A stretch of 64,000 nt of DNA from Amycolatopsis sp. DSM 110486. Its GTDB lineage: Bacteria > Actinomycetota > Actinomycetes > Mycobacteriales > Pseudonocardiaceae. The notes beneath the pieces were generated by a model. That model was not told where the DNA came from. It saw only the letters and a list, made by a program, of their open reading frames with translations, and ran no database searches. Made by a program: the position numbers and the translations under genes. Location of the stretch: positions 1,565,001-1,629,000 of the forward strand of contig NZ_CP080519.1 of NCBI RefSeq assembly GCF_019468465.1, read 5' to 3'. Positions 1-8,653 of this stretch are shown piece by piece (within the stretch, counting starts at the first letter, position 1; every line of letters starts with the position of its first letter).

Positions 1-179
1 GCGAGGCGGCCCTCCCAGCTTTCGCCGGCGAGCTCCTCCGCGGCGGTCATGCCCCACTCGCGCACGGCCAGCGGCTTCTCGGGCGGCGAGTAGCCCTCGT
101 CGTACGGGTCGCCGTCCTCGAGGGTGTCTTCGGGGTCGAGCACGCCGGTGTCGGCGTTGTCCTCGATGTCGTCGTCCAC
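1..179 (-). CDS. DUF5709-type acidic protein, cut by window edge
   Basis: The reverse strand encodes a very acidic N-terminus with the motif VLDPEDTLEDGDPYDEGYSP followed by PPEKPLAVREWG and TAAEEL. This resembles the DUF5709 family of small acidic actinobacterial proteins of unknown function. The start is taken as GTG at 177-179 because AGAGAGGAG sits a few bases upstream on that strand. About 59 codons are visible and the C-terminus lies outside the window. It is divergent from the VanZ-like gene. Function is unknown. Confidence 0.75.
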   Translation of the reverse strand, partial: MDDDIEDNADTGVLDPEDTLEDGDPYDEGYSPPEKPLAVREWGMTAAEELAGESWEGRL

Positions 180-300
180 GAACGGCTCCTCTCTCCGTAC
201 CCTGCGCGTGCAGATTACGCACCGCTGCCAGTGTCCCTCGACCGGTGGGTCCCGGCGAAGATCGCTACTCTCGGGCGCGCCTACGGAGGTGGAGGGGTCA

Positions 301-1398
301 GTGACAGAGTGGAGCGGGCCGACGTTGCTGGCCCTGTTCGCCGGGTTCGGGCTGGCATTCGTGCTGGTGGTGCCCTACGCCGTGGTCAGCTACCGCCGCC
401 GGGGCGAGTTCGGCCCGGGTCGCGCGATCGCGGCGCTGGGATTCCTCGTCTACTGCTGCGCGCTGATCACGTACACACTCATGCCGACGCCCGTCGTCGA
501 CGCCGCCTTCTGCGCGAGCCACGAGTCGCTGCGGCACCCCGTCGTGAACCCGCTGCAGTTCCTTTCGGACATGAAGCAGTTCCACACCGGACTGCTCAGC
601 AACCCGGCACTGCGGCAGGTCCTGTTCAACATCGCGCTGTTCGTGCCGTGGGGCGTGTTCATGCGCCGCCTGTACCGGAAGGGCCCGGCCTTCGCGATCG
701 CCACCGGGTTCCTCGTGTCGCTCTTCATCGAGACCACGCAGCTCACGGGCGTCTGGTCCCTCGTCGACTGCCCCTACCGCCTCTTCGACACGGGCGACCT
801 CCTCTCCAACACCATCGGCGCCACGGTCGGTGCCCTGGCCGCCCCGGTGCTCGGCCGCCCCCACGAACGCCTCGACGCGAAGGCCCCCCGCCCCGTCCGC
901 AGCGGGCGTCGCCTGTTCGGCATGCTGCTGGACCTCATCGCGGTGACGCTGCTCGGCGTGGCGCTGAACGTGGCTGTGGTCGCTATCCAGCTCCTGCGCG
1001 ACCCGGACAGCCTTCGTGGTCCTGGCAATCCCGTTGTGAACGCGGTGCTCGGTGAGTGGTTGCCTGCGTTGGTCTTGCTGTTGGCGGTCCCCCTGGCAGG
1101 GAATGGCGCGACTCCTGGGCAGCGCGCGGTGCTCCTGACCGTGGTGAACGCTGCTGACGAGAAGTCTTCTGTGCTGCAGATGGTGGTGCGGTTCGTCTTC
1201 GGGTCGGGCGGGTATTTCGTCGCGCTGGGTGTTGCCACGGCCAGCGCGCAGCCGTCGACGTCGACTGGCGTGTGGATCGTGCTGAGCGGCCTGTTCGCGA
1301 TCTTCACGCGCGGGCATCGCGGGCTGACGGGGTTGTTGGCGAGGCTGCGGGTTGTGGATGCCCGGCGTGAGAGGGAACGGGAGCGGGTTTCGGCCTGA
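301..1398 (+). CDS. VanZ-family membrane protein with C-terminal RDD-like domain
   Basis: Integral membrane protein of 365 residues. Residues 1-190 carry hydrophobic helices and VanZ signatures (YTLMP, NPLQF, NIALFVPWGV, ETTQL, FDTGDLLSNTIGA). Residues 205-355 look like an RDD domain (GRRLFGMLLDLIAVTLLG; NGATPGQRAVLL). VanZ proteins are linked to lipoglycopeptide tolerance in some Gram-positives, but most homologues are uncharacterised, so no resistance role is claimed. The start is GTG at 301, chosen because GGAGGTGGAGG lies just upstream; the frame is open further 5' but without a ribosome site. Confidence 0.85.
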   Translation: MTEWSGPTLLALFAGFGLAFVLVVPYAVVSYRRRGEFGPGRAIAALGFLVYCCALITYTLMPTPVVDAAFCASHESLRHPVVNPLQFLSDMKQFHTGLLSNPALRQVLFNIALFVPWGVFMRRLYRKGPAFAIATGFLVSLFIETTQLTGVWSLVDCPYRLFDTGDLLSNTIGATVGALAAPVLGRPHERLDAKAPRPVRSGRRLFGMLLDLIAVTLLGVALNVAVVAIQLLRDPDSLRGPGNPVVNAVLGEWLPALVLLLAVPLAGNGATPGQRAVLLTVVNAADEKSSVLQMVVRFVFGSGGYFVALGVATASAQPSTSTGVWIVLSGLFAIFTRGHRGLTGLLARLRVVDARRERERERVSA

Positions 1399-1447
1399 CT
1401 CGCTCAGCCCCGCCTGCAGCCCCCAGCCCCTCGACCGAACCGAGCGG

Positions 1448-1699
1448 GTGGCAAACACCACCACGCCCGGCTCCACCGCGACTCGACGAAACCTCGCCCA
1501 CGTCGCGCGGCACATCCTCGAGCGACATGCCGACTTCCGCCGGCTCTTCCCGGGAAATTCGGTGTCACTGCTCGGCTCCAGTGTCACCACCGTCGCAGTG
1601 CCGCTCGCGGTCGTGCTGACGCTCCACACGTCGTCCGTCTACATGGGACTCCTCAAGGCGGCGTCCGCCGCCCAGACAAGCCGGATCCGGGATCTGTGA
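1448..1699 (+). pseudogene. Remnant of an MFS transporter N-terminus
   Basis: About 83 codons from a possible GTG. The segment FRRLFPGNSVSLLGSSVTTV followed by AVPLAVVLTLHTSS and MGLLKAAS matches the first cytoplasmic tail and first membrane helix of MFS drug exporters. The frame stops after the first helix, at the point where the next convergent gene begins. A working MFS protein has 12 helices and about 400 residues, so this is a truncated relic and is unlikely to be functional. Confidence 0.6.
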
Positions 1700-1703
1700 G
1701 CAG

Positions 1704-2546
1704 TCAGCTGGAGTAAGCCTCCAGTTCCACAATCCGCGAATACGCATGATCATTCGAATCCAACGCCACGATCTGCACCCCATCAGCCTGCACCGCCGGG
1801 AACGTGGACGTCACCGAACCCGAAGTGTTGCCCCGCACCGAAGCCACCGTCACCCAGGCGCCGGCCACGTGGGCCTGGACGTCGAAGTCGCGGAGGCCGT
1901 ACTTCGCGGCCGGGTACTTCGTGGAGTCCAGGGTGTCGGTGACGACGCGGCCGACCGCGCCGACAGCGGGCAGGGTCACGGCATAGTTGTCCGGGAAGGC
2001 CGATTTCGTGCCGTCGTTCCAGCCGGTGGTGGTGGACCAGTGGTCGCCGTCCGCGTCGCCGTCGACGGCGCCGCACGGGGAGAAGCTGCCGTTGGTCGAC
2101 GACGGGGTGGCTTGTTCGCCGAGGAGGAGGTTGTCGCCGGGGCCCTTGGGAGGTAAGGGAAGGACGTCTACCGGGACGGACAACCGGGCGCGGTCGGAAG
2201 ACAAGCCCACCGTGTAGTGGCCGGGGCGAGCCGACCGCGGCACGGTGACGCCGACCCGAACCGAAACCGGCTGGCCGACCGGCAGCCAGGACGAGAACAC
2301 CCGTCGGTCGAGAACCAGAGGCCGCGGCGCGGAAAGCTCCATGTCCGCGTACACCGGGCCGCTTCCGTTGTTCGTCATGCCGACGGTGAGGGCGCTCGGC
2401 AGGCAAGGCAGGCCGACGACCTGGATCTGCCCAGGGGTGGCGGACAGCGCCAAAGCGGGCGTGGCCGGGCTGCTCTGGGCGGCGGTCGCCAGTGCCACGC
2501 CGAGCACGACAGCGCCGGCGGCCACGGCGAGGTGACGTCGCTGCAT
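1704..2546 (-). CDS. Secreted protein with NEW3-like and discoidin (F5/8 type C)-like domains
   Basis: 280 residues. An N-terminal signal peptide (residues 1 to about 28, RR then a hydrophobic stretch) is followed by a beta-rich NEW3/CARDB-like region (about 40-135, including GHYTVGLSS) and a C-terminal discoidin-like fold (about 145-278: AVDGDADGDHWSTT, VGRVVTDTLDSTKYPA, GLRDFDVQA, ending RIVELEAYSS). Discoidin modules bind carbohydrates or surface ligands, and no catalytic domain is visible. AGGAG precedes the ATG. It lies 13 bp downstream of the phoD gene on the same strand, so the two are probably co-transcribed. Confidence 0.75.
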   Translation of the reverse strand: MQRRHLAVAAGAVVLGVALATAAQSSPATPALALSATPGQIQVVGLPCLPSALTVGMTNNGSGPVYADMELSAPRPLVLDRRVFSSWLPVGQPVSVRVGVTVPRSARPGHYTVGLSSDRARLSVPVDVLPLPPKGPGDNLLLGEQATPSSTNGSFSPCGAVDGDADGDHWSTTTGWNDGTKSAFPDNYAVTLPAVGAVGRVVTDTLDSTKYPAAKYGLRDFDVQAHVAGAWVTVASVRGNTSGSVTSTFPAVQADGVQIVALDSNDHAYSRIVELEAYSS

Positions 2547-2559
2547 GGGGGAACTCCTG

Positions 2560-4140
2560 TCAGTGGACGTGGATGGCGGGGACGCGGTCTTCGACGGTGA
2601 GCTTGGCGCGCGTGGTGACCTTGCCGTCGCGGATGGAGACCTTGTCGACCACGCGGTAGTCGGCAGTCCACTCGCGCGGGGTGACCTCGCAGCGCACGTA
2701 GCCGCGCTGGAAGTTGCCGAACTTCACGTGCGGGTTCTCGTCGAGGATCACCCTCCCCCCGGCGTCGAGGTCCATGCCGTCCTGACCCGACGTGATCGAC
2801 GTGCCGACGAACTCCGTCGCCACCACCGGCGAGCTCGGGTCCGCGTAGTCCGGTCGCAGCTCCGAAGCGACGCTGCGGTGCAGGTCGCCCGCGATGCTCA
2901 CCAGGTTGCGCACCTCGCGATCCTGCGCGCCGCCGAGGATGCGCTTGCGGGAGGCGACGTAGCCGTCCCACGTGTCCATCGGCACGAGCACGGGTGGGCC
3001 GGCGGCGGTGTCGAGCTGCGCGATCGCGGTCTGGTGCGCGAGCACCTCCCAGCGCGCGGAGTGCTGCGCCATGCCGTCGAGCAGCCACTTCTCCTGCGCG
3101 GCACCGGTGATCGTGCGGTTCGGGTCGAGCGAGTCCGGGTTCGTGGCTTTGGTGCCGTCGCCCGCGGCCTGGTCGTCGCGATACTGGCGCGTGTCGAGCA
3201 CGTTGAAGCGGATCAGGTCGCCGTACTGGAACCGGCGGTACATCTGGATGTCCGGGCCGTTGGGCAGCTGCGTCGTGCGCACGGGCTGGTGCTCCCACCA
3301 CGCGCGGAACGCGTTGGCGCGCCGCACGAGGAACTGCGCGACGGGGTCGTTGTTCTCGGAGATGTCGCCGGCCCAGTTGTTCTCGACCTCGTGGTCGTCG
3401 ATCGTGACGATCCACGGCGCGGCGGCGTGCGCGGCCTGCAGGTCGGGGTCGGTCTTGTAGAGGGCGTAGCGGCCGCGGTAGTCGTCGAGCGTCGTGGTCT
3501 CGCGCTGGAAGTCCACGGCCATGTCCTGCTTGCGCAGCCCTCCGTCGGCACCCACGCCGTACTCGTAGATGTAGTCGCCGAGGTGGAACACGACGTCGTG
3601 GTCCTTCGCCGCCATGTCGCGGTAGGCGGTGTAGAAGCCCTCGTACCAGGCCTGGCAGCTCGCGTACGCCAGCGAGACGGCGGGCATCGACTGGTGCGCG
3701 GTCGGCGACGTGCGGGTGCGGCCGACCGGGCTGGTGTGCCCGCCGACGTGGAAGCGGTAGAAGTAGTGTCGCCACGGCCGCAGCCCGCGGACGTCCACGT
3801 GCACGCTGTGCGACTCCTCGCGTCGGGCGAGTGCGTTGCCGGAGCGCACGACGCGGCGGAACCGTTCGTCCTCGGCGACCTCCCAGCGCACCGACACCGG
3901 GCGGTCGTTCATGCCGCCGAACGGTTCGAGCGGCTTCGGCGCCAGGCGCGTCCAGATCACGACCGCGTCGGGCAGCGGGTCGCCGGAGGCGATGCCGAGC
4001 GTGAACGGGTAGCCGGGCACGCGGTCGGTGTCCACGGTGGTGGCGCCGGAGGCGGTGATGCCGGGCAGCGTGCCGGCGAGCGCCAGAGCGGCGGCGGCTC
4101 CGGTGACGGTGAGGAACTTGCGTCGCGTCGGGTTTTCCAC
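2560..4140 (-). CDS. phoD: Tat-exported alkaline phosphatase, PhoD family
   Basis: Secreted phosphodiesterase/phosphomonoesterase of 526 residues. A twin-arginine signal (TRRKFLTVTG, from residue 5) precedes the PhoD N-terminal Fn3-like domain and the metal-binding catalytic domain: YASCQAWYEGFYTAYRD, HLGDYIYEYG, IDDHEVENNWAGD and IAGDLH carry the expected Asp, Asn and His ligands. PhoD enzymes use calcium and iron to release phosphate from organic phosphates outside the cell. The start is GTG at 4138-4140, with GGAGCGAC directly upstream and the Tat motif at the very N-terminus; an ATG 62 codons upstream would bury the signal. No obvious pho box was identified by eye. Confidence 0.93.
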   Translation of the reverse strand: MENPTRRKFLTVTGAAAALALAGTLPGITASGATTVDTDRVPGYPFTLGIASGDPLPDAVVIWTRLAPKPLEPFGGMNDRPVSVRWEVAEDERFRRVVRSGNALARREESHSVHVDVRGLRPWRHYFYRFHVGGHTSPVGRTRTSPTAHQSMPAVSLAYASCQAWYEGFYTAYRDMAAKDHDVVFHLGDYIYEYGVGADGGLRKQDMAVDFQRETTTLDDYRGRYALYKTDPDLQAAHAAAPWIVTIDDHEVENNWAGDISENNDPVAQFLVRRANAFRAWWEHQPVRTTQLPNGPDIQMYRRFQYGDLIRFNVLDTRQYRDDQAAGDGTKATNPDSLDPNRTITGAAQEKWLLDGMAQHSARWEVLAHQTAIAQLDTAAGPPVLVPMDTWDGYVASRKRILGGAQDREVRNLVSIAGDLHRSVASELRPDYADPSSPVVATEFVGTSITSGQDGMDLDAGGRVILDENPHVKFGNFQRGYVRCEVTPREWTADYRVVDKVSIRDGKVTTRAKLTVEDRVPAIHVH

Positions 4141-4427
4141 GTCGCTCCGATCCAGTGCGGTCCCGGCGGCGCTCGTGCCCGCGGGAGGGCGGACGGCCGC
4201 ACGGTGCGGCACGTGAGTTGTGCTCACCGTCGGCGGCTTCCCCAGTTCGCTTCCTCGCCGGTGGAGCGGGTTTTGAAACGTATCAAGACGGGACGGTTCG
4301 TGCGTGGTTCGTCCCGCGCTGGGCACGTTATCCGGCTGCCGGCGCGCCGTGAACGATCACGGCGGTGAATTCGAGCTGAAGTCTGGGGAAGGTTGTCAGG
4401 GGTAGCGCTGAGTGACCATCGGAGACG

Positions 4428-4470
4428 ACAAATAGTGCCACCAGAATTGTTATCCGGTGACACTATTTGT
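4428..4470. terminator. Long imperfect hairpin with an AT-rich arm
   Basis: ACAAATAGTG (4428-4437) pairs perfectly with CACTATTTGT (4461-4470). After one mismatch, CACC pairs with GGTG inside, giving a roughly 15-bp stem with an AT-rich loop. It lies 12 bp past the stop of the I36-like gene and about 290 bp upstream of phoD. It is probably a terminator for the I36 gene, although there is no U-tract. A protein-binding site upstream of phoD is the alternative. Confidence 0.6.
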
Positions 4471-4482
4471 GGTTCTGTCAGA

Positions 4483-4866
4483 TCAGACGAACAACACGCA
4501 GCTGGCCTTGTTGTCGAAGTTGTTGTTCGAGAAGTCGGTGTCCACCGAGTTCTTCTTGGCCTCGTAGCCCTGGTTGCCGCCGCAGTTGCTCGAGTCGTAG
4601 AGTTTCACGACGTGGCTCGTGTTGTTCTTCATCGAGCTGGCACCGTTGGTGACGAATCCGTTGCCGCCCGCCCACGCGGTCTTGGACAGGTCGATCGCGC
4701 CCGCACGGTAGGCGAACTCGATGTGCTGGCCCTTGTAGTCGTCGTCCTCGAACAGGCAGAAGTGCCCGGAGGCGCAGGTTCCGGCCGCACTGGCGGACGG
4801 CGCCAGCGCGAGCATCGAGCCGGCGCCCACGAGCACGCCGAGGACCAGCGAAATGTGCTTCTTCAT
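4483..4866 (-). CDS. Secreted peptidase-inhibitor I36-like (beta/gamma-crystallin-fold) protein
   Basis: 127 residues with a clear Sec signal peptide (MKKHISLVLG to SASAAG, cleaved near residue 28). The mature part of about 100 residues has four cysteines (CASGHFC, SSNCGGN, KASCVLFV) and the pattern CLFEDDDYKGQHIEF, typical of the I36 (Streptomyces metalloproteinase inhibitor) and crystallin-like family. A role as an extracellular protease inhibitor is family-based; not all members have been tested. Its composition, rich in Asn and Lys, is lower in GC than its neighbours. A possible -10 (TATAGT on the minus strand) lies at 4975-4980. Confidence 0.8.
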   Translation of the reverse strand: MKKHISLVLGVLVGAGSMLALAPSASAAGTCASGHFCLFEDDDYKGQHIEFAYRAGAIDLSKTAWAGGNGFVTNGASSMKNNTSHVVKLYDSSNCGGNQGYEAKKNSVDTDFSNNNFDNKASCVLFV

Positions 4867-5151
4867 TCAATCGCCTTTCGATGGATAAACCCGGCCGACG
4901 GGCCGGATCCGAACAGGCGGGAACGTCCCCAGACGCGTATGGCGAACTTCCCCAGAACTCCCGCCAGTGCGAAAACTATAGCGATCGCTGTTCGGCACAC
5001 ACCGCCGAAGTGGTGATCGTCACCGACCAGTCGGTATGGTGTTTCGGTGATCGGGAAAAGTGCTCCGCCGCCTTCGCCGAGTGTGACGCTCGGTGGGGTG
5101 GTGTCGCATTCCCGCCAGGTTTTGTCGGTGCCGCCGGGCAGACTGGCGGGC

Positions 5152-6615
5152 GTGTACGAGGACATCGAACGCTGCGTGCGCGCGGTGCAGTCGAAGGACG
5201 CCCGGTTCGACGGGTGGTTCTTCACCGCCGTCGTCACCACCGGTATCTACTGCCGGCCGAGCTGCCCGGTCGTGCCGCCGAAGGTCGAGAACATGCGCTT
5301 CTACGGCAGCGCGGCGGCGGCGCAGACGGCCGGGTTCCGCGCGTGCAAGCGCTGCCGGCCCGACGTCACGCCGGGATCGCCGTTGTGGAACGAGCGCGCC
5401 GACGCGGTCGCGCGCGCCATGCGGCTGATCGCCGACGGGGTGGTCGACCGCGAGGGCGTGGGCGGGCTCGCGGCGCGGCTCGGGTACAGCGTGCGGCAGG
5501 TCGAGCGGCAGGTGTACGCCGAGCTTGGCGCCGGCCCGCTGGCGCTCGCGCGAGCCCAGCGCGCCGAAACCGCGCGGCTGCTGGTCGAGACCACCGAGAT
5601 GCCGATGGGCGACATCGCGCACGCCGCGGGGTTCTCGAGCATCCGGACGTTCAACGACACCGTGCGCCAGGTGTTCGCCCTGACACCGAGCGAGCTGCGG
5701 TCGCGGGCGTCCGGCGCGCCGTCGTCGCCGGGGGCGCTGTCGTTGCGCCTGCCGTTCCGCGCGCCGCTGTGCCCGGACAACCTCTTCGGCCACCTGGCGG
5801 CCACCGCCGTGCCGGGCGTCGAGGAATGGCGCGACGGCGCGTACCGGCGCACCCTGCGCCTGCCGCACGGCCACGGCATCGTCTCGCTGGCGCCGACACC
5901 CGACCACATCGCGTGCCGCCTCAGCCTCACCGACCTGCGCGACCTGTCGGCCGCGATCAGCCGCTGCCGGCGCCTCCTGGACCTCGACGCGGACCCCATC
6001 GCGGTCGACGCCCAGCTCTCCTCGGATCCGGCGCTGGCCCCGTTGGTCGCGAAGAACCCCGGACGCCGGGTGCCACGCACGACGGATCCGGCGGAGTTCG
6101 CGATCCGGGCGGTGCTGGGGCAACAGGTGTCCACCGCCGCGGCTCGCACCCACGCCGCCCGCCTGGTCACGGCTCACGGCACGCCCGTCGACGACCGTGA
6201 GGGCGGCCTGGGTTTTCTCTTTCCCACTCCGGCCGATCTTGCGGATCTGGATCCTTCGTCGCTCGCGATGCCACAGTCTCGCCGGCGGACGCTGCTGGGC
6301 CTCATCGCCGCCCTCGCCGCGGGCGACCTCGACCTTTCGCCGGGCGGGGACTGGGCTCGCGCCCGGGCCGAGCTGTCGGCGCTGCCGGGGTTCGGGCCGT
6401 GGACGGTGGAGACCATCGCGATGCGGGCGCTGGGCGATCCGGATGCGTTTGTGCCGACGGACTTGGGGGTGAAGCTGGCGGCTGCGGCGCTGGATCTGCC
6501 GACGTCGCCTTCGGCGCTGACGCGGCATGCTTCCGTTTGGCAACCATGGCGGGCCTACGCGGTGCAGTACCTGTGGGCGACGGGTGATCATCCGATCAAC
6601 TACCTGCCGGCCTAG
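5152..6615 (+). CDS. alkA: Ada-type regulator fused to DNA-3-methyladenine glycosylase (AlkA)
   Basis: 487 residues in three parts. The Ada metal-binding domain (about 1-80) has zinc and methyl-acceptor cysteines in YCRPSCP (Cys34, Cys38) and CKRC (Cys65, Cys68). An AraC-type helix-turn-helix follows (about 85-185, with QVERQVYAELG and AHAAGFSSIRTFND). The AlkA N-terminal domain and the HhH-GPD glycosylase domain (about 200-485) contain LPGFGPWTVETIA and the catalytic Asp in VPTDLGV. It should sense phosphotriester damage and excise alkylated bases. The O6-methylguanine methyltransferase part of E. coli Ada is absent. The GTG start at 5152 places the Ada domain at the N-terminus; the ribosome site is weak, and an upstream ATG at 5047 is possible. 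Confidence 0.9.
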   Translation: MYEDIERCVRAVQSKDARFDGWFFTAVVTTGIYCRPSCPVVPPKVENMRFYGSAAAAQTAGFRACKRCRPDVTPGSPLWNERADAVARAMRLIADGVVDREGVGGLAARLGYSVRQVERQVYAELGAGPLALARAQRAETARLLVETTEMPMGDIAHAAGFSSIRTFNDTVRQVFALTPSELRSRASGAPSSPGALSLRLPFRAPLCPDNLFGHLAATAVPGVEEWRDGAYRRTLRLPHGHGIVSLAPTPDHIACRLSLTDLRDLSAAISRCRRLLDLDADPIAVDAQLSSDPALAPLVAKNPGRRVPRTTDPAEFAIRAVLGQQVSTAAARTHAARLVTAHGTPVDDREGGLGFLFPTPADLADLDPSSLAMPQSRRRTLLGLIAALAAGDLDLSPGGDWARARAELSALPGFGPWTVETIAMRALGDPDAFVPTDLGVKLAAAALDLPTSPSALTRHASVWQPWRAYAVQYLWATGDHPINYLPA

Positions 6616-6621
6616 GGGTGC

Positions 6622-7593
6622 CTATTCCTGCGGGGCGAGGAAATCCAGGAGGGCTGTGGCGACGGCGTCGGGAGCTTCGAGCCAGGGGACGTGGCCGACG
6701 CCCGGCAGCGTCACGCGGGTCGCCGTCGGGAGCGCGGCGTGCAGGGAGTCCACCGCCCAGCGGGGGCGGATGTCCTGGTCACCGTCGACGATGAGGGTGG
6801 GAGTGGGCAGGGCGCGGCAGGCTGCGATGAGCTCGGATTCGGTCGGGGCGTGGTGTTTTTCCTCGGCGTTGATGGCGGCGTTGCAGCCGTAGTTGATCGA
6901 GAACCAGGGCGTGGCCATCTGCTCGGCGTGGGTGAGGGCGGTCGAGGGATCGGGGAAGTCGGCGGACCATTGCAGGACAGCCAATTCTCGGTCCTCGGCC
7001 GGGGTTCGGGCGCGGGAGTTCAGCTCCCTGAGCCGTGAAAGGTCCTGGCCGAGGCGGCCGGCGAGGTTGCGTTCATACGACGGATGCCAGGCGCGACCGA
7101 GGCCGGTTCCGGACACGTAAACCAGCTTGGTGACGTAGGCCGGGTGGTCCAGGGCGTAGTGCAGTGCCAACGTCGCTCCCCAGGAATGGCCCAGAACGGC
7201 GGCACGGGTCAGCCCGTAGTAGCGACGGACGGCGTCCAGGTCGGCGATCGTCTGCGCGAGCGAGTACGGCCCGCGGCGTTCCGAGCGGCCGCACCCGCGC
7301 TGGTCCCAGCGGATCACGCGCAGACGAGTGGCCAGCGCGGCGGCGAGGCCGCCGAACATGTCCCACAGGCCCGGGCCGCCGTGGCACAGGATGAGCGGCT
7401 CGCCCCCGCCGACGGCCGTCGTCCAGAGGCGAGAGCCGTCATCCGCCGAGATCAGGTCCCCAGGGTGATCCGTAGGATTCAGTCTCGCGGGATCCACCTG
7501 GTTCGCGTCCGGATACTCCACGCCGGTCAGCCTCGCATCATCCACGTGCTTCGGCACCGGGCGAACCACGCCGCTCAGCTCCGCATCGTCCAT
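6622..7593 (-). CDS. Alpha/beta hydrolase, proline-iminopeptidase-like
   Basis: 323 residues. From about residue 47 the fold is a classic S33-type hydrolase: oxyanion motif HGGPG, WDQRGCGRS, nucleophile elbow GHSWG, acidic residue in DGDQD and catalytic His in GVGHVPW. It probably cleaves N-terminal prolyl peptides or a small ester or lactone; the substrate is unknown. The N-terminal 45 residues are odd: degenerate repeats of the type VDDARLTGV and VDPARLNPT that read out of a DNA repeat and are not part of the family. The start is uncertain because no ribosome site precedes ATG 7593; internal GTG codons within the repeats are alternatives. It is convergent with alkA, with 6 bp between them. 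Confidence 0.8.
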   Translation of the reverse strand: MDDAELSGVVRPVPKHVDDARLTGVEYPDANQVDPARLNPTDHPGDLISADDGSRLWTTAVGGGEPLILCHGGPGLWDMFGGLAAALATRLRVIRWDQRGCGRSERRGPYSLAQTIADLDAVRRYYGLTRAAVLGHSWGATLALHYALDHPAYVTKLVYVSGTGLGRAWHPSYERNLAGRLGQDLSRLRELNSRARTPAEDRELAVLQWSADFPDPSTALTHAEQMATPWFSINYGCNAAINAEEKHHAPTESELIAACRALPTPTLIVDGDQDIRPRWAVDSLHAALPTATRVTLPGVGHVPWLEAPDAVATALLDFLAPQE

Positions 7594-7690
7594 GCGATCC
7601 GAACCCGCACCATCCAGCCTCGCGTGACCGGCGCGATCCGAACCCGCACGATCCGCGCGGTCCGGTCCGCAAGATCCATGCGGTTCAGTT
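7465..7690. repeat. Degenerate tandem repeat at the 5' end of the hydrolase gene
   Basis: Short motifs recur in this stretch: GCGATCCGAACCCGCAC occurs at about 7590-7606 and again at about 7639-7655, and variants of GGTGGATGATGCGAGGCTG on the minus strand recur at variable spacing. The minus-strand reading frame stays open through the repeats upstream of ATG 7593, giving peptides such as AGSDRAGHARLDGAGSDRMD. It looks like a decayed pentapeptide-like or slippage repeat bordering the hydrolase coding region. Confidence 0.5.
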
Positions 7691-7767
7691 TTGTCCCCAG
7701 CCGCGCCGAAACGGGTGGGGACAGAGCGTGGGTTACACGGCAGTCAGCTCCACACAGCCGAAGGCCC

Positions 7768-8592
7768 TCACTTGAACAAGCCGTTCAAAGCGCCGAAATC
7801 CATCGCAGAGTCCAGTTCGTCGTAGGTGCCCGCGCCGAGCATTTCCTGGGCCGCGCGGAGGGCCACGGCGTAGGCGCCCTGGGCCAGCGCTGTGCCGACG
7901 GTGACGCGGCGGACGCCGGCAGCCGCGAAGTCCGACGCCGAGGGCGCGCCCGGCCCGGCCATGGCGGCGACCGGCAGAGGAGAAGCGGCCGTCAGCTCGC
8001 GAAGCAAGGCCAGGTCCACCAAGCCCGGCACGAAGATGCTGTCCACGCCGGCCTCGGCGTACGCGTGGGCGCGCGCCACCACGTCGCCGAAGCGGGCCTC
8101 CGGCTTGCCGACGCCGAAGAGGTACACGTCCGTCCGGGCGTTGATCCACAGCTCCGGCAAGCCGGCCGATGCAGCGGCCGCACGGCCTGCCGCCAGGCGT
8201 GCGGCCTGGACCTCCGGAGAGAACAGCGAGAGTGTGCCCGCCCTGGAGTCCTCCAGGTTGACGCCGACCGCGCCGGCGGCGATGACCTCCTCGACGGTCG
8301 CGGCGACGTCCGCGGGATCGGGGCCGTAGCCGCCTTCGATGTCGGCGGTCACCGGCACCGAGACGGCCCCGACGATCTGCCGCACGGCAGCCGTCATCTC
8401 AGAGCGCGTCAAACCCTGGCCGTCACTGCGACCGAGCGCCCACGAGACCCCGCCGCTCGTGGTGGCGATGGCCTTCGCGCCGGCGTGCTGGATGACGGCC
8501 GCGCTGCCGGCGTCCCACGCGTTCGGCAGTACCACCATCGGCTGAGCGTGCAGCTCTCTGAACGCCTTTGCCTTGTCCTGCAACGATTCCAT
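7768..8592 (-). CDS. Isocitrate lyase / PEP mutase family enzyme
   Basis: 274 residues forming a PEP-mutase/ICL-type TIM barrel. LPNAWDAGSA near the N-terminus, TADIEGGYG (metal and substrate loop), VGVNLEDS, INARTDVY and VDSIFVPG follow in family order. Members act on C-C or P-C bonds of oxaloacetate, phosphoenolpyruvate or methylisocitrate-like acids. The CGH loop of true isocitrate lyases is not seen, so a lyase or hydrolase of unknown substrate is most likely. ATG 8592 has a strong GGGAGGAAT ribosome site. It is last in a same-strand run after the adh genes. Confidence 0.85.
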   Translation of the reverse strand: MESLQDKAKAFRELHAQPMVVLPNAWDAGSAAVIQHAGAKAIATTSGGVSWALGRSDGQGLTRSEMTAAVRQIVGAVSVPVTADIEGGYGPDPADVAATVEEVIAAGAVGVNLEDSRAGTLSLFSPEVQAARLAAGRAAAASAGLPELWINARTDVYLFGVGKPEARFGDVVARAHAYAEAGVDSIFVPGLVDLALLRELTAASPLPVAAMAGPGAPSASDFAAAGVRRVTVGTALAQGAYAVALRAAQEMLGAGTYDELDSAMDFGALNGLFK

Positions 8593-8653
8593 GCGATTCC
8601 TCCCAGTCGAACCCGAACAAGGGAGGACGCTAGCAGCGGGCACCGACAAAAAC

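Noticed and set aside
5047..5151. Upstream ATG for alkA adding 35 residues
   Set aside because: The extra residues are not part of the Ada family, and the conserved domain begins at the GTG of 5152.
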